DNA of 64,000 nucleotides, taken from the NCBI GenBank assembly GCA_903813345.2, contig CAIIXF020000005.1, positions 22,449,375 through 22,513,374 on the forward strand, in the 5' to 3' direction. Source of the DNA: Owenia fusiformis. Taxonomy: Eukaryota; Annelida; Polychaeta; Sabellida; Oweniidae. Position numbers and translations under genes: made by a program. Within the stretch, counting starts at the first letter, position 1. Each line of letters begins with the position of its first letter. Under the pieces are notes generated by a model. It did no database searches, was not told where the DNA came from, and was given only the letters and a program-made list of their open reading frames with translations. Positions 46,901 to 57,431 of the stretch are shown here, one piece after another.

Positions 46901-49900
46901 CCAATAATACTTCAGTACAATAACATACAACACCTTCTCCACAGCCCTTCTTTATTTTGGTTTGTATCCACAAAAATCAACAAAATAAAACACAACAAAT
47001 GCTTTTGAATACATGCATGGAATAAACATGGCTATACATAAACTATGTAGGCTGGGTCCCAAAACCAGAGTTCCAAGCTTCAATGGAGAAAAATAAAATA
47101 GGAAACATGGTATACAGACATACAGATATGGGTGTAGCCAGGCATGGTCAAAATTATGTAAATATATCTCCCATGCCTTAATCTGCCTATTTCCATTTTC
47201 CTTGCCTTTGCCAGGCTACACCACTGTCATCCATGCCAAAAGATAAAATGTGAAGGTAGAATCTCAAGAACCTGATTTCCAATGCACATAAAAAGCTTAT
47301 ATGGAGAAACATGTAATAATAAAAATGGCAGTGTTATCTAGTTGCTATGACAACGATCAAATCAACATGATGTACATTTTCAATTCCATAATTTCTTACC
47401 TTAATTAACTCAGAAAATTCCTCTGATTGCAAAAACAATAATTATCATCAAATCACTAAAAAATTATAACATTAATAATTATATTATCTAATTGTATTAT
47501 TTTATGCTATTATAATGACAACAAAGAAAAAAAGAAATATTTATTCCTTTTATATTAATCTTTTCAGCTAAACACATCCTGTCTATTCCATTTATTTTTT
47601 CTCAAAGAGCTTTTTAAAACCAGGAAACAGCAACTCCACGGAGTAGCAAAACCCACTGAACAAAACAGGTATTTGAGTTATCAAAGATTATGTGTTTTTA
47701 TAAAAAAAATGATGGCCATTTTGAAATTCAGTTGCCATCTTGAAAATTCCTTTTTGGCCAGAGTGGTGTGTCAAAAGGAATTTGTACCAAATCTGTCCAC
47801 TGGTATTTGAGTTATCAGAGAATACACTTTTTTAGGAAACATGGCGACCATTTTGAAATTTGATGGCTGTCTTGAAATGTCTTCTTAATCAGAACTCCTT
47901 TGTCTCTAGGCATCAGCATATAAATTTTGAACCAAATCCATCCATGGATATTTGAGTTATCATAGATTATATTTTTTATGAAAAATGGCCGCCAATTTGA
48001 GATTCAGTGTCTATCTTCAATATCTCTTCTTTTTTAAAGCTCCTTCGTCCCTAGGTATCAGCATATAAAATTTGAATCAAATCTGTCAACTAGTATTTGA
48101 GTTATGTAACATTACATTAAAGAAAAATAGTGAATCAAATTCATCAACTGGTATTCAAGATATGGCCCGGGATCAGGAAAGGACGTCTTTACGGCTTTTC
48201 TTTTTATCCCCCTCGAATTTCGTGCGTTGGGATAATAAAACACATATGATAAACACACATGGGATAAAAAATCATATATTCTCACTTGTCTTGAATCCAA
48301 GAGAAGGTATCCTCTCTATCGGTGTCCCTCGCTCCCTCATGAACTGATGGAGAGCAACCAGGAATTCTTGTTCATTCATCTCCTGACCATTACCTTTAAT
48401 AGTCTTATTGGAGGATACTCCGTTTGGACGCTGCTTTTCTATTGGCTTCTCTTTGGATTCTTGAAGCTTCTCCTGTAAAGATCAACAAAAACAGTTGAAG
48501 TGGATTGAAATTGAGTCTCTCTTCATGATAAATCCACTGATGACAATAGGCTTTCAAAATTAACATCATCGCGTTTCCTCATTTATAATAGTCATAAAAA
48601 CTAGAACAATAGTTTTACTGGTCTATATTGGAGTATATGAGACCATTTAATTTAAAAAGTTCTTTTTAGGTTTGTTTATCACATAAAATTGTAACAAAGA
48701 CCTTGATTCTATGATTTATGGCAAATATATCACCATAAATAATTAGTTCGTCAGTTTTAGGTACTTTAAAACAATTTTCAATCACAAAACCTGCCATTGA
48801 CTTTATACAGGGTGGTCGACATCATTCACACTTTTGATTGCACAGCATTTTCTAATGATAGGTAGATTTCCCAATTTCTTTCATAGACCTATCCTGATCC
48901 TACAGACATGTAGGTTTTGTGTAGTGTTTGTTTTATTATCATATACTACCATAATGTGAGAACAGATCAATAGTTTGTAATGTGCTCAATGCAAGCTCCC
49001 TGCACACATTGTAATGTGCATGTTGTCATAGGGAATTCTCCTCATCTCTGTTTTAATATTCTTTGGCTCATCAATAGTTTGGGGTTTGTTTGCACCTGCC
49101 TTTAAAGTATCCCCATCAAAAAACTTTATATGGAATATGTCTTGAGAATGTGCAGGTCATGTGTGATCCATGCAGTGGGAGATGAGTCTGTCTTCAGGGA
49201 AGTAATGATGAAGGTATTCAAGTGATGGATTGGAGCAGTGCAATGTTGCTTCATCTTGCCACTGTAAGATAACAGTATCAATATCAACCCCTCACTACAG
49301 CGCCAATCCAGGATGAATTCTTTTCTCATAACTTCAATGTATCAGTCCATGTTCACAGGAAATGAACGTCCATTAACATCCTTAAACCATATGGCCAATT
49401 ATCACCATTATGACCTAACATTCGCCAGTCAACTTCTCTACATCACATGTTTGATGCTGATGCTCAGAAGGCTAAACCTGAGCCAAAAAGTGCATTTTCA
49501 ATTTGTTGAAGGTCATTCCAAACTTAAATGTGCAATTAACTACAGTGATTCAGCACCCAAGAGCTTGGATTGAGCACATCTTATGGTGGTATATCAAAAT
49601 GAAAATTACACCATACAAAACATACATGTCTGTAGGACTGGTCTATGAAGAAAATTGGGAAATCTTCCATTAATTAGAAAATGCTTCATAGTCAAAAGTG
49701 TGAATGATTTTTTGACCACCCTGTACATGAGAAAGTTCCCTGAAAATGACATTCTTACTTTTTGTCTATAGCGCTACTAATGTTGAGTAAAAACCGAAAA
49801 CTGTAATTCAAAGAGCTTTCAAGTCTTCCGATGGCATATGTTGCACATACAGCAACCCCTAACATTTATTTGAAAGTTCTAGTTTAGCAAAGTGTTTGAT

Positions 49901-52900
49901 GTTCAAAACTTAGTCAAAATAGGCATTTCTCAAAAAAAACTGGAAATGGTGATGACAGGTCAAATAGACACTACACAGGATAAACAGAAAATGAATACAC
50001 TCACTGGGTGATATATGGCCTTATATGAGGCATGACGTAATCATAAAATTTGAAATCAACCAGCTGCCATTTTTTCACTTCACAATTTGAATTGCGAGTT
50101 TTGGTCTTATTAGCTCATATAAACTTTCGAAACACACACAAAGTGATCATTCTACTAGTTCAAATGTTTTGGATTGCTACTTTGAATTTACAGCCAGTTA
50201 TAATGTGAGACATTAACAACATTTTTCAGTTTTCATCATTGTCATAGAATATCCGCCATTTTTCTTGGAGCCGGTGTTTTAATGTTAGAAGAAAGTATGC
50301 AATATCTTACAAAGGACAGTGTTTTTTTCACTTCTAATTGATGAAATATCCTCATTAATGTTGAAAAACATTAAAATTTATCTTTCTCAAGGACAAACGT
50401 TTTCATTACTGCACAGTTGTCCTCATGCCATGACTTCTTGCCAAGTATTGGCTAGAGACTTGTGTAACTCCAACCTACCTCTCAAATGCAATCCAATATT
50501 ATGGATATTTTCTTTTCAGCTAAAAAAGGGGAACACTCCACATTTTGAAAATAAAAAATAAGTGTTGGCATTCATATTGTTTAAACTTTGTCGAACAATT
50601 CAACCTTTTTGGATGTTACCCACGATTTTTCGAGCAAAACTGTTTTCATAGATGTGATATATGATATATTAAACAAGGTTCTCTTTTGTGAAATGGAACA
50701 TTTTAAGCAACTATACCTTCATGGATGTGAGGAGTGAGTTCTGTACTGCTTGTTGATAATCAGCATCATTTGAAGCAGAATCTGAATCCATTCCATCTTT
50801 TAGCTTTACCTTTCTTTTGCGTGGACGCCCTTTCAGGTTTGGTGCTAAAAAATTAAATAAACATTATTATTGCACTTACTGGTATTTCTTTATCCTATTT
50901 TTAAATTTATCTTGATACTATTTAAAATAAAAATTCAACGCACTTGGTATCTTCTATATTCATTTATTTTCCTCAATTTGCACTTTCTTAACAATAACAT
51001 TGTCATATTATTTAATTGAATTTCATATCCCTTCATAAGATTGGTGACCGTTGATTATGCATTAACACAATAAGTTGTCATAAATTTATTCGAGGTGGAG
51101 AATTAAAACAATGGCAAAGCTGCGGAGTACGACTCGCGTAAATGTTCAACATAGATAAGCGCCATATTGGAGGGACATCAGGAAGGGTGCCTTCCACATC
51201 AATGGACAAAACTGAGAAATCCAGGTATTTTAATTCCTATTTTAATGTTTATTTGGTGACTAAGAGAGTACTCTGTATCCATTGTTGTTATGTTCACAAG
51301 AAAATAAGCCTGTTTTGGGCAGATGGATGGACTGTGGCAAGAACTCCAATTTTCTCAGAAATTGTACATTTTCCGCTTATCAAAGATCACATGAGGATGT
51401 AATTGTGCCGACAGTACTTGAATTTGATAACAATGCAATGATACTACTGGTTCCATTGTTTAAATATATTGGGTATATTGGAGACAAAAGATAAAACTAC
51501 ATTTTTTGTGGCAAAATTCAAATTTGTGTGTGTTCATGCTAAGCTATTGGACAGCCGACCAACAAGAATGTTATGAGAGTTTATGTATGTTGATCACCGA
51601 ATGGGACATATCTGCCTGGTCTTGTGTAATTTATCCAAAGCAATGATATACCCCAAATTTAAACATGGTCTCCAAATCAAGTTTGGATTTACCGCCATAT
51701 TGTACAGCAATAATGGGCTGTAACCTTGTTTTGAGTTACCCAAGTCGCAGTCCGCGGCTGTGCCCTTATTTTGATTCCAACCTGTGTTATTGAGAGAAAA
51801 AATACATATGAAAGATTAGTTCTGACTCACCTAAGTGTTCGCAGCGGAATTTATGTCCTTGAATATCCTCTGACTCAAAAGTCTGACGGCAAAACAAGAT
51901 ACGTGTGTTGGGTTTTGAGACAGTAATGCCACCTATTGCTTGGACGACAGCATTTGTTAACCACTTATCTGTGCATCCCTCTAGCCGTTTCAGAACTGCC
52001 TTGTAGCGGCAATATGTTGAATAACTCACAATGAGGACATCTGTATTACTTGGGGCAACTTGAAGATCACCTTACAGAAAAAGAATAAAAGTCTTTTAAT
52101 CCTATGCAAAGTAAAGTCTAGTTTATGTAAGTCTATGAAAATAGTTAGTCTATGTGAATTAAATAATAATCAAATACATATGTAAAAGAATAAGAAGGGC
52201 CTGAGTCTATCGATTATAATTCTTTTTGAATGCTTTCTTTTGAAATAAAATGCAATCTCTCACAAGATTAATATGCCGACTCTGTCTACGGATATTTCAA
52301 TAGTATTTTACAAACTGCATGAAAAGTGAAACTAAAATGCAAAATAATAATTCATTCTACAAATGAAGCCTTGAAAAAGCTGAAATTTAAAAATGTTTTG
52401 TTAAAAATGTGTGACTAGATAATGCTCATACTGCAGCATGTTATTTTAAAGGTATTTTGTTAAGTAGAAATAATGTCAAGAATTCAAACAACCACTAAAG
52501 GTAGTTATTTATTTAAAAAGTGGCCCCTTGCTAACAGCAAAGGAGCAATGATCTGACGAGTATTCAGCTTTAAAGATATATAAATTTTATGATATCACAC
52601 TTTTTTTTACTTCTTATGCGGATATATAATTTTGATGTATTTAATGAATAATACCCAGTAATCATAGATGCTAGCATTCCCATCGCAGACAGAATTTGTT
52701 AAAACTTCAAAATTTTGCAGAATACCTGACTTTCATGAAAATCCAGTGGAATTACCAGAATACTTGGTCCGATTTCCGGCGGTACAAAAAGAATTAATTT
52801 CATGATGGTATGGGGATTAAAATTTCTTACCTTAAAGTCCTTAAAATCACTTAAATTCAAATTCCCATTAACTTCTTTCAGTCCTGCTTCAAGTCTTCAT

Positions 52901-53254
52901 TTCTCCTCCCAAAGGTGTACAGTGGGGGGAGGGGGCTTCACAAGGGATCATAGCTTATTCAAGCCCATATAAGCCCAGAGGATCAAAACCACAGGCCCCT
53001 TATATCAATAACAAAAACAAACCATGACAATGACAAAACTCACCCAATGCATTTTTCTCTTCATTTACATCTCCCAGTTCAAGTCTTGGGTTATTTATAG
53101 CAAATGCTTTCTTTATGGAGTTACTCTGTGAAGTTGGTTTGATATAGGTTGGTAAATGACCTTGGTCCCAAGTCACATTGGGGTCATCGATGATCCAATT
53201 TACAAGATCCTCTCCCTTCAGGACAATCTTCTCTGCCACAGCTAAGATTTCATC
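37694..53254 (-). CDS. ARID5B: ARID5B-like AT-rich interaction domain transcription factor (partial gene, nine consecutive exons, 5' end missing)
   Basis: Coding exons in transcription order: 53254-53044, 52070-51831, 50844-50717, 48472-48286, 46651-46599, then either 46118-46021 or 43760-43663, 41876-41690, 41455-40400, 37918-37694. Each junction has GT/AG ends and compatible phase; the joined frame is 2385 nt (794 codons plus TGA). Order of parts matches vertebrate ARID5B: an N-terminal extension (PQYCRYR/ALGG-like block, then APNLKGRPRK), the ARID domain (about residues 226-318 of the visible protein), then a long Pro/Ser-rich tail with a basic KRKK patch (about 557-560). Known of the family: ARID5B is a nuclear DNA-binding coregulator that partners the histone demethylase PHF2; that this protein does the same is inference. 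The N-terminal exons that in ARID5B precede the first exon here were not found. ARID5A lacks this extension, so ARID5B-like is preferred. Confidence 0.93.
38630..39005 (+). mobile_element. GCCGCCAT-family element, partial copy in last intron
   Basis: Carries TATGAACAAAATCCCTCTAT, TTCAAGATGGCTGCCATG, ATTTGAGTTATTGCATGGACGG and the right terminus TTTGATGGGATAAC. The left terminus is not recognisable. Non-coding. Confidence 0.65.
39099..39605. mobile_element. CAGGGTGAGTCATAAAAAAG palindromic MITE
   Basis: Left CAGGGTGAGTCATAAAAAAG and right complement CAGGGTGAGCCATAAAAAAG, both followed by GTAACC. Arms match further inside (TGGCCATTTTA, ATTTTATGACCATT-type segments). Left flank is TA; the right flank is TG where the empty paralogous site (40151) has TA, consistent with a mutated TA duplication of mariner type. 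Confidence 0.75.
40400..41455 (-). CDS. ARID5B: ARID5B-like exon 8 of window: large Pro/Ser-rich tail
   Basis: 1056 nt open throughout, acceptor TACTTACAG, donor AGAGTAAGT; phase 0 at both ends. It starts with a charged helix (NSKRELEWEERRKQI), then a low-complexity Pro/Ser/Thr/His-rich region, probably disordered. A basic cluster YTKRKKIEKE (about residues 555-564 of the visible protein) is a likely nuclear localisation signal. ALDLCVK (about 588-594) resembles, but does not match, the PxDLS motif that binds CtBP corepressors. Large last-but-one exons with such tails are typical of ARID5 genes. If the intron is retained, the frame stops after five extra codons (VSEIN). Confidence 0.93.
41690..41876 (-). 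CDS. ARID5B: ARID5B-like exon 7 of window: end of ARID domain
   Basis: 187 nt, acceptor CTTTACAG, donor GTATGA. The first base completes the Lys codon supplied by either exon 6 version; the rest encodes LLLPFERHVKGD, the C-terminal ARID helix (ARID5B: LILPYERFIKGE), followed by a Lys-rich linker (NKHPGRKRVSDIIKENEK). Ends on a complete Lys codon. Confidence 0.94.
41877..42743. other. Intron of ARID5B-like gene, unique part
   Basis: Intronic AT-rich sequence between exon 7 and the transposon copy next to exon 6b. Nothing else recognised. Confidence 0.5.
42746..43660 (+). mobile_element. GCCGCCAT-family element abutting alternative exon 6b
   Basis: Left AACAACGGCAACGCCAAAGC and ATCCCATCGAAC; internal blocks AAAATGGC(G/C)GCCATTTTTCA repeated, each with AATATGAACAAAATCGCTCC; a GGAC/GTAC tetranucleotide array at 43550-43617; right end CGAACTTCGTTCGATGGGATAA at 43658, directly against the splice donor of the exon ending at 43663. 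Best preserved copy in the window. Confidence 0.8.
43548..43617. repeat. (GGAC)n microsatellite
   Basis: About 16 tetranucleotide units GGAC with GTAC variants inside the transposon. The opposite strand reads as Ser-Val-Arg-Pro repeats in a 108-codon open frame that partly overlaps exon 6b in another frame; not a gene. Confidence 0.9.
43663..43760 (-). CDS. ARID5B: ARID5B-like alternative exon 6b: second half of ARID domain, version b
   Basis: 98 nt, acceptor GGCTACAG, donor GTAATT. Encodes VTAKRLWKHVYDHMGG then NHGNTSAATCTRRHYE plus two bases of a Lys codon. It is closer than version a to the vertebrate sequence at TAxRxWKHxYD and TSAATCTRRHYE, but has GGNH in place of GGNP. The intron sequence beyond the first bases of its 5' splice site is the terminal TTATCCCATCGAAC of a GCCGCCAT-family transposon (42746-43660), so the donor is embedded at a transposon edge. 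Splicing on to the exon at 41876 gives EKLLLPFERH, as expected for an ARID domain. Confidence 0.9.
43761..46020. other. Intron between the two alternative exons
   Basis: 2260 bp. It contains a 20-bp minisatellite (44281-44462) and mariner-like hints: ACAGGGTG motifs near 44696, 45230 (inverted) and 45309, and a minus-strand frame at 44974-45156 whose VFLVSN...ETRHLLLSRNS resembles a decayed transposase N-terminus. The latter is a weak resemblance. Confidence 0.4.
44281..44462 (+). repeat. 20-bp minisatellite
   Basis: Nine units of TCTCATAACACACAAATGTA with small variations (TCTTATAAAATACAAATGTA). Looser ACACAAGTGTCT-type motifs continue to about 44600. Sits between the mutually exclusive exons. 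Confidence 0.9.
46021..46118 (-). CDS. ARID5B: ARID5B-like alternative exon 6a: second half of ARID domain, version a
   Basis: 98 nt, acceptor CTTTAG, donor GTAATA. Encodes VSQKRLWKYLYDNMGG then NPNNTAAATCTRRNYE plus two bases of a Lys codon. This is the ARID segment with helix 4, the GGN loop and the ATCTRRxYE helix that contacts DNA in ARID structures. It is a paralogue of 43663-43760: same length, same phase, 24 of 33 residues identical, with many silent differences, so the duplication is old and both copies look constrained. It keeps the GGNP proline seen in vertebrates but has N where most ARID5 proteins have H in TRRHYE. It lies first in transcription order. Which version predominates cannot be told. 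Confidence 0.9.
46599..46651 (-). CDS. ARID5B: ARID5B-like exon 5 of window: ARID helix 3 micro-exon
   Basis: A 53-nt exon with acceptor TTTTAG and donor GTAGGC. Its first two bases complete an Ile codon begun in the previous exon; the rest encodes DLYLFYTFAQKLGGYTE, matching the ARID helix 3 motif (INLWTMFQAAQKLGGYET in ARID5B). It ends on a complete codon, so both alternative following exons, which start in phase 0, can be joined to it without change of frame. Confidence 0.93.
46652..47620. other. Intron of ARID5B-like gene
   Basis: AT-rich intron sequence between exons 4 and 5; no exon or repeat recognised. Confidence 0.45.
47621..48235 (+). mobile_element. GCCGCCAT-family element in intron after exon 4
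   Basis: Starts CAGGAAACAGCAACTCCACG and ends GTGCGTTGGGATAA, with three internal units (TATTTGAGTTATCA, AAAATGGCCGCCAATTTGAG, CTAGG(C/T)ATCAGCATATAAA). It ends 50 bp from the exon 4 donor. Flanked by TAAAAC on both sides, but part of this may belong to the element, so I do not call a target duplication. Confidence 0.75.
48286..48472 (-). CDS. ARID5B: ARID5B-like exon 4 of window: linker and ARID helices 1-2
   Basis: 187 nt, phase 0 in, one base over. A charged linker (EKLQESKEKPIEKQ...) leads into NEQEFLVALHQFMRERGTP and IERIPSLGFKT, the canonical start of an ARID domain (vertebrate ARID5B has DEQAFLVALYKYMKERKTP and IERIPYLGFKQ). Acceptor TTTACAG at 48480-48473; donor GTGAGA after 48286. 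A copy of the GCCGCCAT transposon family ends about 50 bp downstream of this donor. Confidence 0.95.
48808..49723 (-). mobile_element. Decayed mariner-type transposon (916 bp)
   Basis: Ends CAGGGTGGTCGACATCATTC and complement CAGGGTGGTCAAAAAATCAT, TA at both flanks (48806-48807, 49724-49725). The minus strand keeps transposase traces: VNGRSFPVNMD, WQDEATLHCSNPSLEYLHHY (the QQDGAPPH-type catalytic motif), FPEDRLISHCMDHT, then PAHSQDIFH (WPPRSPDLTP-type), PQTIDEPKNI and RRIPYDNM. Several stops and frame changes make it inactive. Lies in an intron of the ARID5B-like gene. Confidence 0.8.
49726..50716. other. Intron of ARID5B-like gene
   Basis: No element end or exon recognised; short frames only. 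Confidence 0.4.
50717..50844 (-). CDS. ARID5B: ARID5B-like exon 3 of window: APNLKGRPRKRK basic motif
   Basis: 128 nt after acceptor TTTTTTAG, before donor GTATAG. The first two bases complete an Ala codon, giving APNLKGRPRKRKVKLK, nearly identical to the APNLKGRPRKKK motif of vertebrate ARID5B. GRPRK is AT-hook-like and the cluster can also serve as a nuclear localisation signal (inference). An acidic/Ser-rich stretch (DGMDSDSASNDADY) follows. Ends exactly on a codon (Lys). Confidence 0.92.
51096..51780. mobile_element. TIR element between exons 2 and 3
   Basis: Left GGCAAAGCTGCGGAGTACGA with CTCGCGTAA, right complement GGCACAGCCGCGGACTGCGA with CTTGGGTAA: about 45 bp of imperfect terminal inverted repeat. 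Interior has an 86-codon open frame (51142-51402) with no recognisable domain. Ends 51 bp from exon 2. Confidence 0.5.
51831..52070 (-). CDS. ARID5B: ARID5B-like exon 2 of window: YCRYKAVLKRL / ALGG-type block
   Basis: 240 nt between acceptor CTGTAAG (52077-52071) and donor GTGAGTC; two bases complete the previous glycine codon and one base is left over. It encodes IVSYSTYCRYKAVLKRLEG, AIGGITVSKPNTRILFCRQTF and RCEHL. The same motifs in the same order occur in ARID5B (SYPQYCRYRSMLKR, ALGGIAV, QILYCRDTF), a region just before its AT-hook-like GRPRK segment. This is the strongest homology outside the ARID domain itself and is what separates ARID5B-type from ARID5A-type proteins. Confidence 0.92.
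52071..53043. other. Intron of ARID5B-like gene
   Basis: AT-rich, no exon or repeat recognised. Confidence 0.45.
53044..53254 (-). CDS. ARID5B: ARID5B-like exon 1 of window: N-terminal extension (EKIVLKGEDLVNW block)
   Basis: Acceptor TTTTCAG precedes GATGAAATC at 53254; donor GGTGAGT follows 53044. 211 nt, phase 0 in, one base over at the end. The translation reads DEILAVAEKIVLKGEDLVNW, which parallels the ARID5B stretch with EDEVIAVSEK...LEDLVKWV just downstream of its BAH-like region. An acidic tail (GDVNEEKNALG) continues into the next exon. In-frame codons upstream of the acceptor are intronic and AT-rich, so this is an internal exon and not the start of the protein. Confidence 0.9.
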
Positions 53255-56200
53255 CTGAAAATATAATAATATAATCTATAATATAACTTCATATAATATA
53301 ATATAATTAATATAAATTAGTTCCTCTTGGTATATTTTAAGCCAAAAAGATGTGCCTTTTTATTCCTTCTGTATGTGACATTACATCAAATCAAATCTAC
53401 CCATCATTATTTAATGAAACCACAAAACTCTATAAAACCATACACAATAAATCAAAATTACATGTACCAAATCAGATTGTTGGAGTGTGTGTATAACACT
53501 AATCCAATGCTAATTAACTTAAGAAATGATGTTCAATATTCTGTATCCTGATAATGTGAAACTGTCTTATGCTCACACGGTTATAAATACTCCACTTGCG
53601 TGAGACAAAATGGCCAAATGTTTTACAGTGGTTAGGATATGGTATAGGATATACATGGTATAGCATACAAGATTCACTTCTTAATAATGATATACGCAAC
53701 TGTAAAACTGCTAATACAATGCATTAACATGCAAAATCTCACCACCTGCCATTTGTTACAGATGCTGACTGCTGAACACTATTGAAGACTATAATAATAT
53801 ATCACCACTTATGATGGTGATATTATAAACTGACATGTTCGGCTGCAAAAGAAAGTTTACGGAGGAGCTTTACCAAAAATCCAGCGAAAAATTACAATTA
53901 TCACTTGTACTCGCAAATATTGCAATTCGTTTCCTTCATTTTGTTACTATACTTGCAATCACTGGACAAAGTGAAAGCATACAATATGGGTAATGAAATT
54001 GTAACAATGTAAAGAATGAAGTCATGAATAAAGACCTCGAAGAGAAGTATTCAGTCCTAGAGCTAAAAAATTCTCTCTGTACATGCTTATTCCTTGTGAT
54101 TGCAGTAAAATTGAATAGACTGATAGAGTATGTGTTCTTCATGTCAGTATGTTCTATATTTCTTAGTCATTCCTCCTTTCCACTGCATTTAAATATAATC
54201 ATCCTGACATTTCATTACTGGTAATTTCAAATGTAACCCAAACTGTTGATATCAAATTAAACCAGACACTATTATCTGAATTACCTTATCACAATTGTAT
54301 AGCTTTGTAATTAGTATTTGTGGCAACTCAAGGTACAAATGCCATATTAGATTATTGTGGGCTATTTCTTGGAGGAAATAAAAAACAGATAATATGATTT
54401 CTAGCCATTCCAACCACAAATGATCATTCAAGATATACAGTTTCAGTAATCAATTGTAAGGAAAGGAAATGTATGTTTGTGTAATATTTTGGCAACAATC
54501 AAACATTTAAGGTAAATGTAATGTAAAGTCATGTCTGAATTTAAAATACAAATATCAGAGAGAGAGATAACAATAGAAGAATTCATGATAATGCAAATAC
54601 TATCAAATCAATTTATCAAGTGTATACTAAATAACACTTAATTGAAAACAATCTCATATTAAATTACGACTACATTTGTACTTTTCTATTTGAAAATTAT
54701 TGCGTCGAATTCATCGCTTCACAATGTTTCATAGATGGCAGCACATACATAAGTTAAATTAAGTGTTACAAGACAACTGAAATTATGAATTAATTTCGAT
54801 AATACAATAACAAAAAATGTATAACTACAATGGACTGTATAATGAATACTATATTTGTAGAAATCAACTATTTTTCAAAGAGACACAAAACATCAGTTTA
54901 TTAGTCATCAATCTACAGTATAATCGTACACCTGGTTGGTACCAGTGTATAAAATCATTCAAAATGCAAAATTGCAGTGAGAAACTAGAAACAGTGAAAA
55001 GTACATAGATATCAAGAAGACTAAATTACACAGACACAGCAAAAAATCAAGCAGTTCATTCATTGATTTATCAGAGAGAATGCTGGTAGATTAGAGTGAG
55101 CAGATTGACATTATGTAAGGGTGTTTTTCCATTGCCTATAAGACACCCCCCTAAAACCCATTGTCTTAGCCTGATTATATAATTTTATGCAAGGATCCCT
55201 TAGCAGAAAATCAATTATAATTCATCAATATAAGAGGTGAAATACTAGATAAAATATTTTTCTTTGATATACACTGTATGTCCTGACCCCTTTAACTGTC
55301 CTAAGAAATCACTTTTATGAAACATTGATACCATGTACCAGTCAATCATGTTAAAAATTGTAAAAGAGTGAAAAAATTAATGTTTTATTCAAATTTAGGA
55401 GCTCAAGAGAAATGGGGAGAACTAAGCATGAGCAGACAGCATTTCAAACATGGGTGATATCATATTTATGCAATCAATGTTTTGAGATTTTTTCAAGACC
55501 AATTACAACAAATGAATCATCATGCTGTTTACTGTAAACGAATGCCTGTGATATGTCTAGGATTAAGATCCCCCTGCTTAATATGTTTATTTCAAGTGAT
55601 TTATCTCTAAAATTTGAACGAATCGTTAGACTTTCTGACATTTCATTATAATTTGGAATGTGCCCATCTTATTTTAATACTGAATTCTTAAGATGACCTC
55701 CACTCAGCAGTTCAACATGCCAGATTAACATGTTATGTTTCTAATAACTGATTTGTATTATACAGTATATGATCAAATAAGTAAATACCTGATGTCTTAT
55801 GCTTTTAGTATGAACAATGGAGCAAGATGAGCTAATATAGAAAACTACCCATTACATAGACGACTCTTTAAAATTGCTGATTTACAATGATTCAATAAAA
55901 CATGAATTTCTGTGGAGTTATGTATTAACAATATTGAATGCCAAGTGTGAGTCAATTTATTCTGCTCTATACTCTTTTATTGATAGGGATAGGGGATAAT
56001 ACAAGGATGTAGTCTCCATGGAATTAAAAAATTATTGGAAATGTAAAATCAACCTTTTACTTGGTATTTCGCACAACTTTGTTTATTTGAACATTGATTT
56101 GGCGGTTAACAAAGTATGTCTTAATTAAACTCAAAAGCTTGTGGGCAGGCATAAAAATAAATGCACCAACAAAGATCATTTCCCATTTCTTGGAAAGAGC

Positions 56201-57431
56201 AAATCAAATCAAATTATGAATTAGAATATTCCCAGGTTTACAGTATAAAGCAGAGAACATATGTGACCCTAACCTTCAATTTAATATGAACCATGGTCAT
56301 ATTTTCAAATGTGCAATAGAGTGCAAATCAGAGATGTGCAGAGGAAATAAAGTGAACACTCTTAATTGTTGAAAACTGCCAAAATTGAATACCTCATTCA
56401 AATTCTAGATAGAAATTCAATGAACTAAGCATGAACAGAGAGTTATATTTAGAATGGGTAATACACCCTGGTTAGGTTTAATTGCCATACATATCCTGTT
56501 TCAATGTTGCAGCATTACTGTTCATCGTAATACAGCTTCCAAGATTTTCTACAATCCTATAATTGTTTTGGCTTTGTTATTCCCATTACAGTAAACTCAA
56601 CTCATACAAATATGTATAAGCAGGGGTTTCTTATCATTTCATGTCTATTTATGTCTATATTTAGATTTGATATATAATGGCAAAGTAATAACATTATAAT
56701 ATTGGTACTGCACAGTTCAAAATGTTCATAATTCTACTGCAAAGTAAGATGATGATTAAAAGGATTAAAGTTCATCAAGTTTTAGACATAAATTGGCAAG
56801 CACAGAAATAAAATTTACAAATTGCCTGGCCTGTTCTATTTGGAGAGAGTTTTCTACCACACAAGAAAAAAAACATCCGTCATCATTCATTTCCTCATTT
56901 TCTCCATATAACCTTGAGAATTAGAAAATCCTTATATGGACAAAAGTGGATTCCCTCTTTTATAATACTGGTATATCACCATTCACGTTTTACTTTAAAA
57001 GTAGACTTGTTTTGCATTAATGTTTTGACAGCCTCAAATGGTACAAATATTAGTCATTGTTGTTTTTACCTAATTATATATTTGAATTAGGAGAGTAACC
57101 TTGACTGAAATATCATTGCTTTAACATGATATTCCATGCCATTTCTCTCTTGGAGTTTGCTTGAAGTGTCTGTCTTCCTGACATTTCTGGGCAATTTAGT
57201 TCGTTGGCACCATGCTTGTTTATTTCATTCCTCACCTATTCCACTCATTTTCGCTCTATTTTATAAAATACACTTATAACAATTCTGTATATTGTCCATT
57301 GCCTAGTTATTGTCTTATCACTTATTGGACCACAGATGTAAGGTCCATGGATAATATCATATTGATTAAGTTAAAACATAATGCTGTATAAAGACAAATG
57401 AAGTAAACATCTTAAATTATATAGAAATGCC
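53255..57431. other. Upstream (5') intron of the ARID5B-like gene, no exon found
   Basis: AT-rich sequence with short AT microsatellite next to the acceptor (53255-53315). I searched the minus strand for the ARID5B N-terminal motifs expected upstream (GPYIFYKAF, GDFFFV, ELQLLWEE) and saw none here or up to 64000. The first exons and promoter probably lie beyond the right edge, making this intron longer than 10.7 kb. An alternative promoter inside it is possible (see 57432-57801). Confidence 0.5.

Noticed and set aside
47615-48241. TAAAAC as a 6-bp target duplication of the GCCGCCAT copy
   Set aside because: Another copy (327-2222) has the same TAAAAC beside the same terminus, so the motif may belong to the element.
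56860-56910. Possible missing N-terminal exon of the ARID5B-like gene (minus-strand DVFFLV codons)
   Set aside because: Flanking codons do not match the family, stops are close and no acceptor in phase was found.
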